Notes under the pieces: model-generated | Told to the model about the DNA's origin: nothing | The model's database searches: none | Seen by the model: the letters and a program-made list of their open reading frames with translations, nothing else | Assembly: GCA_025928545.1 (NCBI GenBank) | Contig: JAICJH010000003.1 | Location: forward strand, 124,001 to 188,000 | Direction of reading: 5' to 3' | DNA: 64,000 nt | Origin: Bryobacteraceae bacterium | Lineage (GTDB): Bacteria > Acidobacteriota > Terriglobia > Bryobacterales > Bryobacteraceae | Position numbers and translations under genes: made by a program | In this document: positions 43,408 to 52,544 of the stretch, one piece after another | Layout of the letters: every line of letters starts with the position of its first letter | Numbering within the stretch: position 1 is the stretch's first letter

Positions 43408-44424
43408 ATGTCCACAACTCCACAGCTAGATACCGATGTCCTGAAGTCCAGAGTTGCACGCTTTCGCGAAGTCGACAGCGAAATCGTCAGGCAGGTGAAG
43501 CGCGTCATCGTTGGTCAGGACGAGGTGCTGGAACAGGTCCGTATCGGCCTCTTCGTCGGCGGCCACTGTCTGATCACCGGGCTTCCCGGAACCGCCAAGA
43601 CTTTGCTGGTGCGCACCATGGCCGAAGTGCTCGGCCTCGAATTCAAGCGCATCCAGTTCACCCCCGATCTGATGCCCAGCGACATTACGGGTACCGACAT
43701 CATCGAAGAGGATGAGCACGGCCACCGCGCGTGGACCTTCGTCCGCGGACCGCTCTTTGCCAACGTTCTGCTGGCCGATGAAATCAACCGTACGCCACCC
43801 AAGACGCAGTCCGCACTGCTCGAAGCCATGCAGGAGCGTGCCTGCACGGTGCGCGGCAATAACTACAAACTGCCTGCGCCGTTCTTTGTTCTGGCCACGC
43901 AGAACCCGATCGAACTCGAAGGCACCTATCCGCTTCCGGAAGCCCAGCTCGATCGGTTTCTCTTCAACATTCTGCTCGACTATCTGACCGCCGAGGAAGA
44001 ATTGCAGGTTGTGGATCTGACCACCACCACACACGTGGCCAAGGCCGATCCAATCACAACCGCCCAGGAAATTCTCGACTTCCAGCAGCTGGTTCGCATG
44101 ACTCCGATCTCGGAAACAGTTGCGCGCCACGCCATCGATCTGGTGCGGGCGACACGATTGAAAGATCCCGCCGCGCCCGACGTGGTCCGCAAATACGTCA
44201 ACTACGGCGGCAGCGTCCGCGCAGCTCAGTTCCTTGTGCTCGGCGCGAAGGCGCGCGCCCTGATGAAGGGCCGCTATCACGTGAGCTTTGAAGACGTCCG
44301 CGAGCTGTTCGTTCCGATCCTCCGGCACCGCGTCCTCCTGAATTTCCACGCGGAATCCGAGAAGGTCTCAACCGACGACGTGTTGAAGCAGATTCTTCAG
44401 GTCAAGCCGGCACCCAAAGAATAA
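43408..44424 (+). CDS. moxR: MoxR-family AAA+ ATPase
   Basis: A 338-residue cytoplasmic ATPase. Motifs: VIVGQDEVLEQVRIGLFVGG, Walker A GLPGTAKT, Walker B LLADEINRTPPKTQSALLEAMQE, sensor-1 FVLATQNPIELEGTYPLPEAQ and Arg-finger region LDRFLFN, then a C-terminal lid. This is the AAA_3 (MoxR) family; members act with VWA partners as chaperones in metal insertion, envelope stress or protein-complex maturation. Its partners are probably the DUF58 and BatA-like proteins encoded next. Confidence 0.95.
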   Translation: MSTTPQLDTDVLKSRVARFREVDSEIVRQVKRVIVGQDEVLEQVRIGLFVGGHCLITGLPGTAKTLLVRTMAEVLGLEFKRIQFTPDLMPSDITGTDIIEEDEHGHRAWTFVRGPLFANVLLADEINRTPPKTQSALLEAMQERACTVRGNNYKLPAPFFVLATQNPIELEGTYPLPEAQLDRFLFNILLDYLTAEEELQVVDLTTTTHVAKADPITTAQEILDFQQLVRMTPISETVARHAIDLVRATRLKDPAAPDVVRKYVNYGGSVRAAQFLVLGAKARALMKGRYHVSFEDVRELFVPILRHRVLLNFHAESEKVSTDDVLKQILQVKPAPKE

Positions 44425-44489
44425 AGCCAGGCTTCGGCCCTCCATCGGCCGCCGCCCCACAGCCAACGACAAAAGACGACTACTGAAAA

Positions 44490-45377
44490 ATGCTGCAGCG
44501 ATTCCTGGATCCGACAGTTCTGGCCTCCATCTCTTCCCTCGATCTCGTGGCGAAGACGGTGGTGGATGGTTTCGTTGCGGGCCTTCACCGCTCCCCGAGC
44601 TTCGGCTTTAGTCAGGAGTTCGCCGAATACCGTCAGTACGTCGAAGGCGACGACCTCCGCCATGTCGATTGGAACGTCTTCGCCCGCACCGAGCGTGTCT
44701 ATCTCAAACGGTTTCGCGGCGAAACAAACTCGCAGCTCCTGATTCTTCTCGATACCAGCGCGTCCATGGGTTATACCTCGGGAAAAATCACGAAGCTCGA
44801 TTACGGCCGCTACATGGCCGCGTCGCTGGCGTATCTTTCATCCGGCCAGCGGGACGCGACAGGCCTGATCGTCTTTGATGAAGACGTCATCAACTACGTC
44901 CCGCCCTCCACCCGGCAGGGCCAGTTAATGCGTAACCTGCATGCCATCGAAAAAGCGGAAGCGGGCAAGCGCACGGATTTCGCGAAACCCTTCTCGCACT
45001 TTCAGCAGTACCTCCGCCGGCGCGGCATCGTCATCGTCATCTCGGATTTTTACGACGATCCGAAGAAGATCTGCCAGGTCGTCGAACCACTCCGCTTCCA
45101 CGGCAATGAAGTTGTCCTCTTTCATCTGCTCGACCCGCAGGAAATCGCTCCGAAGTTCAAAGATCCCGTCCTTCTTCTCGATGTCGAAGATAACGTGGCA
45201 ATGGAAGTCACCCCGGACTACGCGAAGACTGAATACAAACAGAAGATGGACCAGCACATCAAAGGCCTGCGGGATGAGGCGGCCCGTGCGGGACTGGAAT
45301 ACGTTTTCATGGACACCTCCAAACCTCTCGATGTGGGCTTGCGCAACTATCTCGCAATCCGCCAAAGGAGGATGTAA
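44490..45377 (+). CDS. DUF58 (VWA-like) protein
   Basis: A 295-residue cytoplasmic protein. It contains the DUF58 signature (EYRQYVEGDDLRHVDWNVFA), followed by a VWA-like domain with DTSASM as MIDAS motif and VIVISDFYDDPKK later. No membrane helix is seen. MoxR and DUF58 genes are almost always adjacent, and the pair is thought to form a complex in which DUF58 is the metal-dependent interaction partner. The start follows a 65-bp gap after moxR. Confidence 0.93.
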   Translation: MLQRFLDPTVLASISSLDLVAKTVVDGFVAGLHRSPSFGFSQEFAEYRQYVEGDDLRHVDWNVFARTERVYLKRFRGETNSQLLILLDTSASMGYTSGKITKLDYGRYMAASLAYLSSGQRDATGLIVFDEDVINYVPPSTRQGQLMRNLHAIEKAEAGKRTDFAKPFSHFQQYLRRRGIVIVISDFYDDPKKICQVVEPLRFHGNEVVLFHLLDPQEIAPKFKDPVLLLDVEDNVAMEVTPDYAKTEYKQKMDQHIKGLRDEAARAGLEYVFMDTSKPLDVGLRNYLAIRQRRM

Positions 45378-47405
45378 GTGGGCTTTCTCGCTCCCTGGTT
45401 CCTCGGCGGTCTCGCAGTTCTCGGCCTGCCGGTTTATATCCACCTGCTGCGGCAATACAAGCAGACCCCGATGCCGTTCAGCTCGCTCATGTTCTTTGAG
45501 CGGCGGACACAGAGCTCCATCAAGCATCGCCGCCTGAAGTATCTGCTGCTCTTCGCTCTGCGCTGCCTGTTTATATTCCTCCTGGTGCTGGCTTTCTCCC
45601 GCCCGTTTGTCAAATCGTCCGTTGGCCAGGGAGCCATTTCGGGCAAGCGTGTCGTAATCGCGCTCGATAATTCCTTCAGCATGCGCCAGGACGATCACTT
45701 TGCCAAAGCGAAGAAGGATGCCCTCGACGCCGTGCAATCTCTCGGCGACGGCGACCGCGCGCAGATCGTCACTTTCGGCGGAGCGGCGAAGCTCCTCACG
45801 GAAATGACCAACGACAAGCAGGTTCTCCGCGGAGCCGTCGAAGGTATTGAATCAGGCGACGACGCCAGTTCGTACAGCGAGCTCTCCCGAGTGCTTCGTT
45901 CGACCGAGGAAACCGTTAAAACCGATCTCACGGCCGAAATCTTCACCGACCGGCAGAAATCTTCCTGGCCCCCCAGTTTCTCCGACGCGCGTCTCGATCC
46001 CGGCACGAAGCTCAATGTCCATTCCTACGCGGATAAAGCCATCCCGAACTTCACCGTTGAGAGCGTGGATGCGCCCCGCCGTGTTTTCGACACCAAAAAA
46101 GTCCGCACCCTGGCCACTATCGCGGGCTTCAACACTCCCGAAGCCACCCGCACGGTCACCCTCATCGCCAACGGCAAAACCCTCGAAACCAAACAGGTCA
46201 AGGTGCCGGCTAACGGCCGCGCTACGGCGGAATTCCTCACGCTCGATGCCCCTTATGGCTTCACGAAATGCGAAATCCGCATTGATGCGGCAGACGCTTT
46301 CCCCGATGACGACCGCTGGCTGTTTGCCGTCGAACGCAGCGATCCCAAGCCGGCCCTGCTGGTCCATACCGCCAACGACGTCAATAGCCCCATTTACATC
46401 CGCACCGCGCTCGACGCCGCCACCGAAGCCGCTTTCACCATCGACTCGCAGACCCCCGAGCAGGCTGGCGGCGCGACACTCTCGAAATACGCCTTCGTCA
46501 TCCTCTCCGATACCGGCCCGCTCCAGCAGCGCCTTCAGGACGAGTTGGAGAAGTATGTGCAAAACGGTGGCTCCGTCATGATTACGCTCGGTAAGAATGC
46601 CGTGCCGGGGTCCCGCTTGCCAGCCGCCGGAATTCAGGTGCTGCAGATCCGCACATTGAATCCGGATCACGAACGCCCCCTCACCGTCTCGCAGGCCGAC
46701 AACTCTTACCCCTCGTTCGGCAATGGCCAGAACTGGGACGGCGTGCAATTCCTCCAGATGGCGAAACTCACCCTGCCTCAGGATGCCGGCGCTACCCGTG
46801 TAGCCGCCCGCCTGTCGGACGGTTCTCCGCTACTGGTGGACCGCAGGAACGGGGAAGGGCACGTCATCGTGCTTGCATCCGCGCTGGATAACATTGCAAG
46901 CAATCTTCCCCTTCAGCCGGTCTGGCTCCCCTTTATCGAACAGACGACTCACGAAATGGGCGGAATGGGCGCCGCCCGAACCAACTATCGTGTCGGCTCG
47001 TACGTAGACCTCAGAACAGTGAAAGAGAAGAACGTTCCTATCGAAATCCTCGGACCGGACAACAAACGTTTGCTCTCCCTGTCCGAATCCGCCAAGGCTA
47101 CGGCATTCCAGTTCCCGACCCAGGGTTTCTTCGATATTCGGCGCGCCAACGGCAGGGAAGAAATGGCCGCGGTCAATCCGGACCGCCGGGAATCCGATTT
47201 TACCCTCGTTACGCCCGAGACGATAAATCTGTGGAAGAATACGGGTGTAGGTTCCAATTCGGGAACCGCCGCCAGGTCGGGTGGCAATACAGAAGAGAAA
47301 TCGGAGCTCTGGTGGTGGGTGCTGGCCTTGCTCGCCATGCTGGCAATTGCGGAAACCGTGGTAGGCAACCGGCATCTTGAAACGGCCGGCAGGGAAGTCG
47401 CGTAG
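45378..47405 (+). CDS. BatA-like membrane protein with VWA domain
   Basis: A 675-residue protein starting at GTG 45378 with an ideal ribosome site (AAAGGAGG, 6-base spacing). The N-terminal BatA domain (GFLAPWFLGGLAVLGLPVYIHLL) and a second helix (~57-73) are followed by a VWA domain with Asp97-x-Ser99-x-Ser101. A beta-rich region and a GATase-like region to ~600 follow, then a C-terminal transmembrane helix (LWWWVLALLAMLAIAE). BatA proteins are the membrane partners of MoxR/DUF58 in aerotolerance-type operons. The start directly abuts the DUF58 stop. Confidence 0.9.
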   Translation: MGFLAPWFLGGLAVLGLPVYIHLLRQYKQTPMPFSSLMFFERRTQSSIKHRRLKYLLLFALRCLFIFLLVLAFSRPFVKSSVGQGAISGKRVVIALDNSFSMRQDDHFAKAKKDALDAVQSLGDGDRAQIVTFGGAAKLLTEMTNDKQVLRGAVEGIESGDDASSYSELSRVLRSTEETVKTDLTAEIFTDRQKSSWPPSFSDARLDPGTKLNVHSYADKAIPNFTVESVDAPRRVFDTKKVRTLATIAGFNTPEATRTVTLIANGKTLETKQVKVPANGRATAEFLTLDAPYGFTKCEIRIDAADAFPDDDRWLFAVERSDPKPALLVHTANDVNSPIYIRTALDAATEAAFTIDSQTPEQAGGATLSKYAFVILSDTGPLQQRLQDELEKYVQNGGSVMITLGKNAVPGSRLPAAGIQVLQIRTLNPDHERPLTVSQADNSYPSFGNGQNWDGVQFLQMAKLTLPQDAGATRVAARLSDGSPLLVDRRNGEGHVIVLASALDNIASNLPLQPVWLPFIEQTTHEMGGMGAARTNYRVGSYVDLRTVKEKNVPIEILGPDNKRLLSLSESAKATAFQFPTQGFFDIRRANGREEMAAVNPDRRESDFTLVTPETINLWKNTGVGSNSGTAARSGGNTEEKSELWWWVLALLAMLAIAETVVGNRHLETAGREVA

Positions 47406-47436
47406 GCGTCATTAGTCGTAGAAGTGAAGGAGCAGC

Positions 47437-50400
47437 ATGAATCCAATCGCAGGCCTTGCACAGTATCTGGACCAGCTGGAGCGGCGCCTCCGCCTGTTTG
47501 CGTGGACCCGGGGGGCTGCGGCCACCGCCGCTGTCGCTCTGCTGTTGACAGGGATTATCGTCGGGTCGCTGACGGGCTCCGCCTTTACTGCTTCTACTCT
47601 GCTGATAGGCCGCGCCCTGCTGTTTCTCGGCATTGGCGCCGTGGTCGCCGTCGCCCTGATTGTGCCGCTCATGCGCATGAACCGCCGCCGTGCAGCCAAC
47701 GAAGTGGAACGCCGCCGTCCCGGTTTTGATCAGCGCCTGCTCACTTTTACCGAAAAACAGCGCGATAAACCCGACGATCCATTCCTCCCGCTGCTGGCCG
47801 AAGATGCGTTGAAAATGACTGGCGATGCGCAGCCGGAAATGATCGTCGAGCAGAGCCGTCTGATCGGTTTTGCCGCCATTGCAGCGACCGCTTTCGGAGT
47901 TCTTGCCTGGCTGATGTTCTGGGGTCCGGGCGTGTTTGGATATGGAACTCAGGTTTTGTGGGGCAGTTTGCCCAAGACCAGCGCCGCAACTGGTGTCTAC
48001 AGCGTGACTGTCGATCCTGGCTCGAAAACCGTCCGCCGCCGTTCGGATTTGCCCGTCACCGCGCATTTGGCCGGTTACACCGCCTCCAAGGCGAGCCTTT
48101 GGGCCAGATACGCCAGTTCCGGCAAGTGGGAACAGGCTCCCATGATGGTGGAAAACGGGGGTTCCGGCTTTGGCTTCACTTTTGTCGGCCTGCCGGAAGA
48201 TGTCGAATACTACGTCGAGGCTGGTGGCATCAAGTCCCCATCGTTCAAACTGCACACGGTGGACCTTCCCGGCGTGAAAAATATCGCGGTGACTTACAAC
48301 TATCCGTCGTGGTCCGGTATGCCCTCGAATACGGAAAACCCCGGCGGTGATCTGCGGGCGGTCGAAGGCACCACCGCTCACCTGGAAATCGAAACTGACC
48401 GGCCGCTGAGCGACGGCCAGATCGTATTTGAAGAAGGGAATCCGCTGAAACTGGATGCCACGAAAGCCGATGCGTCCAAAGCAAACAAAACCAATGCGTC
48501 CGTCACCATCGCAAAAGATGGCATGTACCACGTTGGCGTGGAATATCAGGGCGAAGTTGTCCGCATCAGCGATGACTATTTCATCGAAGCCCGCAAAGTA
48601 ACCCCGCCCACGCTGAAGATCACGAAGCCCGGCCGCGACGCGAAAGTGAGCCCGATCGAAGAAGTGGGACTGGAAGTGTCGGCGGACGACGAGTATCCGC
48701 TCCAGGAATTGAGCCTGAAGTATTCTGTGAACGGTGCGCCGGAAAAGACAATTAACCTGCTGAAGGACAAGGGCGCAAAAAAGATAACCGGCACATCCAT
48801 GCTGTCCATGGAAGATTTTAAAGCAGTGCCTGGCGATATAGTTAGCCTCTACGCCGTTGCCCGGGATGGCAAGAATACCCAGCAGACGGACATGATGTTC
48901 GTCCAGGCGGTGCCCTTTGAATTCAACTACTCCCAGTCCCAACAGGCGGGTGGCGGAGGTGGTGGCGGAGGCGGTGGTGGCCAGCAGGATCAGCAGATTT
49001 CCGAGCGCCAAAAAGAAATCATCGCCGCAACTTTCAATCAGTTGAAAGGCGATGCGAAAGCCAAAGCTGCGGCTGGCGACACGGCCAAATATCTCTCCGA
49101 AGTGCAGGGCAAGCTGCGTGATCAGGCGAAGTCATTGTCGGATCGCACCAAGGCTCGCCAGCTGGATGATTCCGGCGCCGCCTTCAGTCAGTTCGTAAAG
49201 GAAATGGATGCTGCGATCACCGCAATGACGCCGGCCTCCGACAAGCTGAAGGCTCAGGATTTCAAGGAAGCTTTGGCTCCGGAACAGCAGGCATTGCAGC
49301 ACTTGCTGCGCGCCGAATCCACTTTCCGTGACATCCAGATTCAGATCAGCCGCGGTGGAGGCGGCGGTGGCGGAGGAGGTGGTGGCGGTGGCGCCCAGCG
49401 CGATCTGGCCAATCTCTTCGATCTGGAACTCGACAAAGAACAGAACCAGTACGAAACCAACGCCCGCGCCGGTGGCGGTGCCCAGCAGCAGGCGCAGCAG
49501 AAAATCGACGACGCCATGAAGAAGCTGGACGAACTCGCCCGCCGTCAGCAGGAACTCGCCCGTCAACAGCAGCAGGCGACCCCGCAGCAACTGGCCCAGC
49601 AGAAATATCAACAGGAAATGCTGCGTCGCGAAGCCGAACAGCTTCGCCAGGAAATGCAGGATCTCCAAAGCGGTCAGCAGAACCAGCAGGGGCAGCAGCA
49701 GAGCCAAAGCGGACAGCAGGGCCAGCAAGGACAGCAGGGCCAGCAAGGACAGCAGGGCCAACAAGGTGGACAGCAGGGTGGCCAGCAGCAGGCCCAGGGT
49801 CGTCAGGGTCAGCAGGGTGGTCAACAGCAGGCGGGCCGCGGTCAGCAGGGCCAGCAGCAGTCTGGCCAGCAGGGCCAACAAGGTCAGCAACAGGGCCAGC
49901 AGAGCCTCGCCCGCAATGGTCTGAGTCAGGCGCAATCCAGCCAGCTCGAACAGATCACGAAACAGCTCGAACAGGCTGAGCGCGACATGAGCAACGCTGC
50001 TTCCGGACGTCCGAATAACGGGCAGACGGCATCCGCCGAACAGGCTGCCGCAGATAAGCTCCGCCAGATTACTCAGCAGATGCAGAACATGCAGAAACAG
50101 GCCACGGGATCCCAGGTCAGCGACCTCGCCAATAAAGCGGAACGTCTCGCCAGCCAGCAGCAGGATTTCGAGCAGCAGATGCGCAAGAACTTCGCCAACG
50201 GCGAAGCTGACGAGCGGACCACGCAGCAAATGGCGAACCAACAGGCTGGCCTGCGCGAACAATTCAGCCAGATCCAGAAGGATTTGCAGCAAGCCACTCG
50301 CACAATGAGCAGCACTCAGCCAGACGTTGCAAAACAGCTGCGCGATGCCGCCGGACACGCCCAACAGAACGATATCGATCAGCGCATGCAGCAATCCGAA

Positions 50401-51375
50401 CAGCTGATTCGCCAGGGTATGGGCAATTATGCCGTCATGCGCGAAGCGCCCGTCACGCAGGGCGTCAACCAGTTGAAAGAGGATCTGAAGAGTGCGCAGC
50501 AAATCGCATCCGCCGGACAGCAGGGTGGCGATAAGAATCAGAAGGCACAGGACGCGCTGAACCGGATCGAGAGCATCCGCCAGCAAACGCAAGCCCTGGT
50601 CCAGGGTCAGCAGGCCCGCACAGGTGGAGGCAGAACCGGCAATCAGCCGGGTGGCCAACAACCAGGCAACCGTCAGGGTGGCCAGCAAGGCCAGCAGGGG
50701 CAGGGTGGCCAGCAAGGCCAGCAGCAGGCTTCGAGCGGCCAGGGTGGCCAGCAAGGGCAGCAGGGCCAACAAGGACAAGGTCAGGCACAGGGGCAAGGCC
50801 AGGGCCAACAGGGGCAGGGACAAGGTCAGGGCCAGGGGCAAGGCCAAGGCCAGCAGGCTGGCAACCAGCAGGGTGGTGGCGGCAACAACCAGGGCGGTGG
50901 TCAGTTCGGTGGCGCGCGTAACGGCGGCCAATTGAATGGTGGCGGCGGTATCGGTCCCTGGAACGGCGGTTTTGCCGACCCCGCGAGGAATTACCAGGGC
51001 CCGGCCAACCCTGGAGCCCAGAACGCACCGGAAATCAGAACTCCGGCTGAAGCGCAGGCCATCTACAACCAGGTCCAGCGGCAACTCAGCCAGCTACGCA
51101 ATGAAGTTTCGGGCGACCCCCAACTGACGCGCGAATATCAGGATCTGGTCAACCGCACCCAGGGTCTCGACCCCGCCAAATGGGGTACTCAGGATGCTGA
51201 ACTGGCTGCACGCATCGCCAGCCAGGCGCTCACTGAGCTCGATCAGCTCGAACTTCTGCTTCGCAAGAAGGCCGAAGGCAGCGACGGCGGCAGCGTCCGC
51301 AGCACCAGCCCGAGTGCCGTAGCGCCAGGCTATGGCAATGCCTGGGGCGAATACACGAAGAAACTCAGCAAGTAG
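47437..51375 (+). CDS. Large DUF4175-type membrane protein with poly-Gly and Gln/Gly-rich tracts
   Basis: A 1312-residue last gene of the operon. Two transmembrane helices lie near the N-terminus (~25-45 and ~55-75) and a third at ~147-165. Beta-rich Ig-like domains run to ~500. Long helical, Gln-rich segments follow, interrupted by two poly-Gly runs (about residues 505-516 and 640-653) and two Gln/Gly tracts of repeated QQG units (~747-823 and ~1059-1167). The C-terminal 130 residues are ordinary helical sequence. The DUF4175 match rests on architecture, operon position and the recurring poly-Gly runs in such proteins. It may be a long fibrous envelope component. The role is unknown. Confidence 0.82.
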   Translation: MNPIAGLAQYLDQLERRLRLFAWTRGAAATAAVALLLTGIIVGSLTGSAFTASTLLIGRALLFLGIGAVVAVALIVPLMRMNRRRAANEVERRRPGFDQRLLTFTEKQRDKPDDPFLPLLAEDALKMTGDAQPEMIVEQSRLIGFAAIAATAFGVLAWLMFWGPGVFGYGTQVLWGSLPKTSAATGVYSVTVDPGSKTVRRRSDLPVTAHLAGYTASKASLWARYASSGKWEQAPMMVENGGSGFGFTFVGLPEDVEYYVEAGGIKSPSFKLHTVDLPGVKNIAVTYNYPSWSGMPSNTENPGGDLRAVEGTTAHLEIETDRPLSDGQIVFEEGNPLKLDATKADASKANKTNASVTIAKDGMYHVGVEYQGEVVRISDDYFIEARKVTPPTLKITKPGRDAKVSPIEEVGLEVSADDEYPLQELSLKYSVNGAPEKTINLLKDKGAKKITGTSMLSMEDFKAVPGDIVSLYAVARDGKNTQQTDMMFVQAVPFEFNYSQSQQAGGGGGGGGGGGQQDQQISERQKEIIAATFNQLKGDAKAKAAAGDTAKYLSEVQGKLRDQAKSLSDRTKARQLDDSGAAFSQFVKEMDAAITAMTPASDKLKAQDFKEALAPEQQALQHLLRAESTFRDIQIQISRGGGGGGGGGGGGGAQRDLANLFDLELDKEQNQYETNARAGGGAQQQAQQKIDDAMKKLDELARRQQELARQQQQATPQQLAQQKYQQEMLRREAEQLRQEMQDLQSGQQNQQGQQQSQSGQQGQQGQQGQQGQQGQQGGQQGGQQQAQGRQGQQGGQQQAGRGQQGQQQSGQQGQQGQQQGQQSLARNGLSQAQSSQLEQITKQLEQAERDMSNAASGRPNNGQTASAEQAAADKLRQITQQMQNMQKQATGSQVSDLANKAERLASQQQDFEQQMRKNFANGEADERTTQQMANQQAGLREQFSQIQKDLQQATRTMSSTQPDVAKQLRDAAGHAQQNDIDQRMQQSEQLIRQGMGNYAVMREAPVTQGVNQLKEDLKSAQQIASAGQQGGDKNQKAQDALNRIESIRQQTQALVQGQQARTGGGRTGNQPGGQQPGNRQGGQQGQQGQGGQQGQQQASSGQGGQQGQQGQQGQGQAQGQGQGQQGQGQGQGQGQGQGQQAGNQQGGGGNNQGGGQFGGARNGGQLNGGGGIGPWNGGFADPARNYQGPANPGAQNAPEIRTPAEAQAIYNQVQRQLSQLRNEVSGDPQLTREYQDLVNRTQGLDPAKWGTQDAELAARIASQALTELDQLELLLRKKAEGSDGGSVRSTSPSAVAPGYGNAWGEYTKKLSK
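49675..50935 (+). repeat. Two imperfect CAGCAGGGC/CAGGGCCAG tracts
   Basis: Within the DUF4175-type gene, 49675-49905 and 50611-50935 consist of 9-bp-phase imperfect repeats encoding Gln-Gln-Gly and Gln-Gly units, with dense synonymous variation (CAG/CAA, GGC/GGA/GGT). The in-frame phase is kept throughout. They are prone to slippage and to assembly collapse. Confidence 0.8.
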
Positions 51376-51387
51376 CACCGATCCGAT

Positions 51388-52098
51388 TTATTCGGTCTTG
51401 TTGAACTTCCAAAGGATCTGCCGCAGTATTCCAAGCAGCAGCGGCGCGTCCCTCGGCCCAATTCGCAATCGCCGAATCCATCGCCGGACTTTCTGCTCCG
51501 TCGAAACCGACGTAATCCGATTGGTGTAGCCGGATTTGTCCAGAACCTCCAGCATCATTCGGGTAATCTGCTCGGAATCGATTCCGGTCACTCCCGGCGT
51601 CACGCGCGGGGTACCTTCACTCACGTCACTCCGCACCAGTTCGTAGAGGCAAACTGCTACCGCCTGCCCCAGATTCATGGAAGGAGTTTCAGGCACCGTG
51701 GGGATTCGCAGCAACGCATGGCAGTAGCTCATATCCTCATTCGACAGCCCGAACTTCTCGCTCCCGAACAGCAACGCGACTCGACCCCCGTGCACTCGCG
51801 CCGCCGCCATGCCCTTTTCCAGTCGATCCACTGTCTGCTGCGGAACCCGGTGCTGGCCCGCCGTCGTCCCCAGCACGAGCGAGCAATCGCTGACCGCTTC
51901 CGGCACCGTGGCAAAGACGCTGGCGCCCCGCAGTACATGCGCACCACCCACCGCCGAGACGGCTTCGCGGAATGCCACATCGTACGGGTCCACCAGCCGG
52001 AAATCGTCGAATCCGAAATTCGCCGCTGCGCGCGCCGCCGCCCCGATGTTCAGCGGATTGCGTGTCGAGACCAGAATAACTGCCAGCTTGTCCGTAAT
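51388..52098 (-). CDS. TrmH/TrmJ-type RNA methyltransferase, no canonical start codon
   Basis: The conserved frame continues well upstream of the first canonical start (GTG 51993), through the essential SPOUT motif 1 (LAVILVSTRNPLNIGAAARA), up to ATT at 52098 where homologues have Met-Thr-Asp-Lys. No ATG, GTG or TTG occurs in frame there. From ATT the product is 236 residues, like TrmJ (about 245), with motif 2 LLFGSEKFGL and motif 3 RIPTVPETPSMNLGQAVAVCLYE. An ATG at 52110 with a GGGGGA ribosome site lies just upstream but is out of frame by one base. So this is either AUU initiation or a one-base deletion (real or an assembly error). It would methylate tRNA (position 32-like) or rRNA. Confidence 0.75.
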   Translation of the reverse strand: MTDKLAVILVSTRNPLNIGAAARAAANFGFDDFRLVDPYDVAFREAVSAVGGAHVLRGASVFATVPEAVSDCSLVLGTTAGQHRVPQQTVDRLEKGMAAARVHGGRVALLFGSEKFGLSNEDMSYCHALLRIPTVPETPSMNLGQAVAVCLYELVRSDVSEGTPRVTPGVTGIDSEQITRMMLEVLDKSGYTNRITSVSTEQKVRRWIRRLRIGPRDAPLLLGILRQILWKFNKTE

Positions 52099-52213
52099 GA
52101 TATGAGCATGGCACGCTGGTCCCCCTGCCGCGCACGCCGGCGCGATTCGTGCGTTTTCGTATAGCTTTTCGCCGTGTTCGCCGACGTTTTCCTCCGCGCA
52201 CGCTTCAGTAGTG

Positions 52214-52282
52214 TAGAATCAAAACTTTGCGCCAGTTGTGGGCGTGGTCCGCGCAAATTTTTTTCGCCCACATCGCTGGCGC
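52214..52282 (+). promoter_or_regulatory. acpP promoter and 5'-leader hairpin
   Basis: A -10-like TAGAAT at 52214-52219 precedes a two-part stem: 52229-52235 pairs with 52276-52282 (GCGCCAG/CTGGCGC) and 52239-52244 pairs with 52265-52270 (TGGGCG/CGCCCA), with a 20-nt loop that includes seven T. The hairpin would form at the very 5' end of the transcript and leaves the ribosome site at 52296-52300 free. No good -35 box is seen. A 9-bp direct repeat CGCTTCAGT flanks it (52201-52209, 52280-52288). Confidence 0.45.
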
Positions 52283-52304
52283 TTCAGTGTATATTGGAGG
52301 TCGT

Positions 52305-52544
52305 ATGGCATCAGCAGTCGAACAAAAGGTCAAGCAGATCATTGTAGAGCAACTGGGTGTGGATGAGAGCCAGGTTGACAACAAAGCATCGTTCGTCGAT
52401 GACCTTGGCGCCGACTCCCTGGATATCGTCGAGCTCGTTATGGCCTTCGAAGAGGCATTCGAGCTGGAAATCCCCGACGAGGATGCCGAAAAGATCGGCA
52501 CTGTCGGCGACGCCGTCACGTACATCGAAAACAAGAAAAAATAG
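52305..52544 (+). CDS. acpP: Acyl carrier protein
   Basis: A 79-residue acidic protein with a GGAGG ribosome site 4 bases before the ATG. It has the phosphopantetheine attachment motif [10 protein letters not shown] (Ser38) and the helix pattern of AcpP ([28 protein letters not shown]). It carries growing acyl chains in type II fatty-acid synthesis. It precedes fabF, as in many bacteria. Confidence 0.97.
   Translation: MASAVEQKVKQIIVEQLGVDESQVDNKASFVDDLGADSLDIVELVMAFEEAFELEIPDEDAEKIGTVGDAVTYIENKKK

Noticed and set aside
49675..50935. Repeat tracts considered as a CRISPR array or tandem-repeat element
   Set aside because: No constant repeat with unique spacers; the units stay in reading frame and encode Gln/Gly.
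47209..51084. Two long minus-strand frames (600 and 650 codons) opposite the BatA-like and DUF4175-type genes
   Set aside because: The second is almost pure Leu/Ala, which is only the reverse reading of the Gln/Gly repeats; neither has signals or family motifs.
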